A stretch of DNA of 64,000 nucleotides from Anaeramoeba flamelloides. Lineage: Eukaryota; Metamonada; Anaeramoebidae. The notes under the pieces were generated by a model. The model was given only the letters and a program-made list of their open reading frames with translations, was not told the DNA's origin and did not search any database. This document shows, in pieces, positions 60,462 to 64,000 of this stretch (the stretch's first letter is position 1; each line of letters opens with the position of its first letter). The position numbers and the translations under genes are program-made. Where the stretch lies: NCBI GenBank assembly GCA_027625915.1, contig JANTQA010000032.1:15578001-15642000 (forward strand), in the 5' to 3' direction.

Positions 60462-60800
60462 TTGAGCACAGTTTAAACAGTTGGAATAATAACATTACCA
60501 CATTTTAAATTCAATTTGGAAATAATTTTGATTTTACAAACTATTTCATTTTTTGTGTTTTTTGTTTTGTTTTCATTTCCTTTTTTCCATTTACGTAATC
60601 TGTTTCCTTTGATCTGTAATTTTTTTTCGATTATTGATAGAAGTGTAGTGTTGAGTTTATTAAATAGAAAAATCACATAAAATTGGTAGATGGTATCTTA
60701 TCATTTCATTGATCAACAATTGTTGGTGAAATTGCAACAAATTACCCAATACATTTTTTTTCTTCTCCTTTCATTATTTTGGACACACTGATTTTATTTT
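60462..60800 (+). repeat. Repeat I, copy 2
   Basis: Colinear with 36345-36720 (GCACAGTTTAAACAG, TTGGAAATAATTTTGATTTT, AAATTGGTAGATGGTATC, CAACAAATTACCCAATACAT). It directly follows repeat D here, but not at the other copy. Confidence 0.55.
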
Positions 60801-60804
60801 TTCG

Positions 60805-62109
60805 TTTTATTTTTTTTCCTTCTATTTGGATATAAATTATTACTTATAAAAACAATAATAATGATTATATAAATTGATTGTTTCGGCACATAAACTAGAT
60901 AAGTTCAACTTTTTTTAAAATACAAAGAAATAATTAAAAAAAAAAAGGTGATAATTTTTTAAAGAAATGATTTTCTCAAGATCTCGATTTTGTGATTTGT
61001 TCCTTTCAGGAAAAAAAAATTTGTTAAGAATACTTTAATTTAGTTATAAATCATTTTCCATTAAGAGAATTTCTCAGAAAAAATGAGAAAAATTTTTTTT
61101 TAAAATTAGCATAATTATTACGATTTTTTTATTCTAATGATATACAATATTTTTTAAATCAAAATAATATTACCAAACCAAAATAATATTTAATTTACCT
61201 GGACGGTTAAATAGTAAAAAATTATTGTTGTTCGTTCGTCCTTAAGAATTTTTATCTTAAAATTTCCCAAATTTGTTTATTTAAAAAACCAAACAAACCC
61301 CTTTTTAAACAAAACAATATTTTATAATTTACAAGTTCCGAATTTTTATTTTGAAGGAACACATAGTATTTGAATTACGTAAATTTACTTTATACCTAAA
61401 ACCAGCCCTTTTTTTCGTAAAAATTATTATTCTTTGATTTCTTTCTTAGTGTTTTTAAAAAATAAAAAAGGAATCTTCAAAATTTATCTTTTAATTGAAA
61501 AAAAAAAAAAAAATTGTTCAAAGATGATAAAAAGAAAAAAATGTGTTTCTCTTGTATTTTGCAAAATAATTTACATAATATCTATATTCAAACAAAGTAG
61601 ATTGCCGTTTAATGAAGATATTGAATTGTTTTTTTTTTTAATAACAAAAATCTTACTTTATCGTTTTTTTCAAACGATTCAAAATCAAATCATCTCCTTA
61701 AAATGAAAATAAAAAAAAAAACAAAGAAGAAAGCCACGGTACTTTTTTGAACAATATCCTTTATCTGACAAACTCGGCATCATCAATTTTCAAAATTTAG
61801 TCACGCTCTCAGAGCAGACTTCGAAAATGTGGAAATTTTGAAAATTGGTGATAACCGATCCTTAGCAGATAAGAACAATTCTCTAATACATAGCAAAATG
61901 TTTGTAAAACTTGTTTTTGAAATATTTTGAAAAAAAAATAATTAAAATTACAATTGTAATTTGACTTAATTTCATAAATACCTTTTTATTCAACTTTATT
62001 GTTTTACAACTTCAAACAAATTGTAAAAAAAAAAATATTTTTATATCAAATAAACCAAAAATTATTGTAAAAAGGATAACGATTTTTTCAAATAAATTTT
62101 TGTTCGGAT

Positions 62110-62150
<41 letters not shown>

Positions 62151-62410
62151 ATTGGTAGTTTGTAACTTGAACAATTTTTGTGAAAAAGCTCCACGAATCA
62201 CAAAATGCCGAAACCTTGAAAATTGAAAATTTATCACTTTTTGAGAAAAGTTACTTTGTTTTGAATTATTTTACAATCAAGAAAAAAAAATAATTCTGAT
62301 TTTTCTTAAAATCAAAATTAGAATTCATTGAACACTATTGATAATAACAAAAAAAGAATCCGTCAGATACCCCCGAAAATTGTGTAAAATTGAAAATCAC
62401 AATAAAAAAG
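60805..62410. other. Gene-free stretch
   Basis: Contains a 34-nt poly-A run (62113-62146) and a hairpin (61781-61850). The open frame at 61434-61706 is Lys/Phe/Ile-rich and begins with TTG; I do not regard it as a gene, although it could hide an exon of the gene starting at 58596. Confidence 0.4.
61781..61850. repeat. Hairpin with 18-bp stem
   Basis: CATCAATTTTCAAAATTT pairs with AAATTTTGAAAATTGGTG around a 34-nt loop. The loop holds a second small dyad, GCTCTCAGAGC. It could be a tiny MITE remnant or a structured RNA; no further support. Confidence 0.5.
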
Positions 62411-62414
62411 TAAT

Positions 62415-63095
62415 ACCACGAATAAACACTTTTTGAACAACTTCTAAGAAACTCTAGTGCCAGTGTACTCAATTTAACGGTAAATTTGGAATTTTATTGA
62501 AGAAAAAATTTTTTTCTGAAAATATAACATTCAAAAAATTTAGATTTTAGGGAATAGAATAGTATTCAACCCATTTTGTGTGAAAGTAATTGGTATCTTA
62601 GATGACTAACATTTCTGATCACTTTAAAATGGTATTAACTAAATGAGAGAAAATGTATTTGTAATGAAAATTTCTAATTGTGTATCATTACCCATAATTG
62701 TGAAATCTTAAATACAATCCAAAAATAACCGAGTAATATCTACATCGTAAAATACACACCCATATCCTACATAAGGTGACCCAAGCCAAACCTTATTTAA
62801 CTTCGCATTCCATAAAAGAAATTGGTTTAACCAAAACATATGAACACAGACCATACCGAAACCAAACTAACACAACCCATACCAATCTCCTGGCATACCT
62901 ATACACTTACCCTAATAAGTGCACAACAATTACTCAAATATTACTCAAAAGGTAGCAACAACTCTTTAGAGGGGTTTAATATAGAAAATTCAAAAATATA
63001 TTTTGTCTGAAAGTAAAATTGTTATTTTACCGTTAAACTGAGTACATTGACACTTGAGTTTCTTAGAAGTTGTACAAAAAGTGTTTATTCGTGGT
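62415..63095. mobile_element. Element K with an A/C-rich core
   Basis: 681 bp with inverted ends of about 68 bp. The left end starts ACCACGAATAAACACTTTTT, and both arms hold CAACTTCTAAGAAACTC and TTTAACGGTAAA. The right arm ends with CGTGGT at 63095. The two arms differ at only a few positions, so the insertion is fairly recent. The core at about 62740-62940 is A- and C-rich with few G. No ORF over 60 codons. Confidence 0.75.
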
Positions 63096-63099
63096 TAAA

Positions 63100-63837
63100 A
63101 AATTTTCAGGTATTTTCAGGAATATTTCAAACACATACAAAAAAAAGAAAAATTATCATAAAAATGCAATGTATTTTTTTTTAAACTCAAACTTTTTATT
63201 TGTAAAAATTGTAAGTATATAATTCCTCATAACTACTGATAAGAAAGCGAGTGTTTCTCTCAAAAGTATAAGATAGTACTGTAGCCACTGTGGAAAGATT
63301 TTGGGAAATCATTAGGTATTTAGGTAAAGTTTTCAAAATTTTCTGATCTTCTAATTTTCAATTCAATTTGAGGTAAAATAAGAAGCATTTTACGAATAAA
63401 TTCGACTTTAAAAATGATATTTAAAGTTTTTTTCGAAGAGTTTAACCAATTTTTTTGCGACATTTTTAAATCTCATAAATCCCAAAAGATCGCCACGCTC
63501 AGGGATTTACGACATTGGAAAATTAATTTGGTTCAAGTAACCCAATTTTTTGATCAATAGACTATAATGAAAAAAGTCTATCAATTATTCCTTATTGGTT
63601 GGAAATCGAATAAATTCTCTTTCTTTGTTTAAAAACAATACCGAAAACCAAACAACGTTTTTCGTTTTGGCTCGATTGAAATCAATATCATTTTTAAAAA
63701 ATAAAAAAGCGTTTGGTCTCTTTTTTTCTTTGAAAAAAAGAGAGAAGAAATCATTTTTAGAAGAATTTCAAAATGAGAAAAAAACACAATTACAAAATTA
63801 AAAAAATTAAAAAAAAAAAAAACATTTTTTTTTTAAT
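63100..63837. other. Flank upstream of the last ATG
   Basis: No clear gene. The open frame at 63595-63801 (TTG start; Lys- and Phe-rich) may be part of a 5' leader. Its base composition is a little less A+T-rich than the average. Confidence 0.35.
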
Positions 63838-63887
63838 ATGTCAAATCAAGAATTTTTAGAGGAATACCCAAAATCAGTTACTGTTAA
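63838..63887 (+). CDS. Possible first exon of a gene running off the right edge
   Basis: ATG at 63838 after an A-rich leader, coding MSNQEFLEEYPKSVTV, with a possible donor AA|GTACAC at 63887/63888 (the Furry exon ending at 4093 uses GTACAC too). Read on without splicing, it stops at 63897. Beyond it, 63898-64000 is clearly less A+T-rich and stays in the same frame for 25 codons (MPGFMFDRLQMFLNKNGIKR). More coding sequence probably lies at and past the edge. Family unknown. Confidence 0.3.
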
Positions 63888-64000
63888 GTACACATAACAG
63901 ATGCCGGGTTTTATGTTTGATCGCCTTCAGATGTTTCTTAACAAGAATGGAATAAAAAGATCGATAGAGACTCGTTGAAAAGTTGGACGATCTAGTTTGT

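Overview
The window is A+T-rich nuclear DNA from a eukaryotic protist (about four-fifths A+T by eye). Genes are broken by GT-AG introns, and proteins carry runs of Lys, Gln and Glu. There are long poly-T and poly-A runs and one nuclear-type tRNA. The gene set (Furry, Ras, a DH-PH RhoGEF, an SMAP-type ArfGAP, translin) together with this composition suggests a free-living amoeboid or flagellate protist. An Anaeramoeba- or Amoebozoa-like organism is my best guess, but this is inference. No operons, CRISPR arrays, plasmid genes or retrovirus-like elements were seen.

Layout. 1-4288 (minus): the N-terminal part of a Furry/Tao3/Mor2-type cell-morphogenesis protein, running off the left edge. 9006-9821 (minus): an unrecognised helical protein whose first codons lie inside a repeat copy. 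13442-14197 (minus): a poly-Gln plus Lys/Glu protein. 14462-17548 (minus): an intronless 1028-residue helical protein with an unusually G+C-rich 5' half; about 250 nt of almost pure T (poly-A on the coding strand) separates these two. 20496-20568 (minus): tRNA-Ile(AAU). 24998-26080 (minus): SMAP-type ArfGAP. 30854-34074 (plus): translin, three exons. 40563-45690 (plus): Ras-family GTPase, four exons. 50220-54264 (minus): RhoGEF, five exons recognised. 58596-59615 (plus): acidic Ser/Glu-rich repeat protein, 3' end not found. 63838 onward (plus): possible start of another gene.

Two intron classes stand out: short ones of about 80-140 nt, and long ones of 1.8-4.3 kb. All four long introns have a recognised repeat or an unexplained ORF inside. 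Much of the space between genes is also old repeats: at least nine families of short inverted-repeat (MITE-like) elements or dispersed modules, labelled A-P below, several nested in one another. None carries a recognisable transposase.

Functionally, Furry, Ras, RhoGEF and ArfGAP all act in cell shape, cortex and membrane traffic. They are adjacent in the genome only in a loose sense, and I infer no co-regulation. Exon joins were chosen by reading frame, splice phase and family homology; start codons of the single-exon genes were checked for a true ATG.
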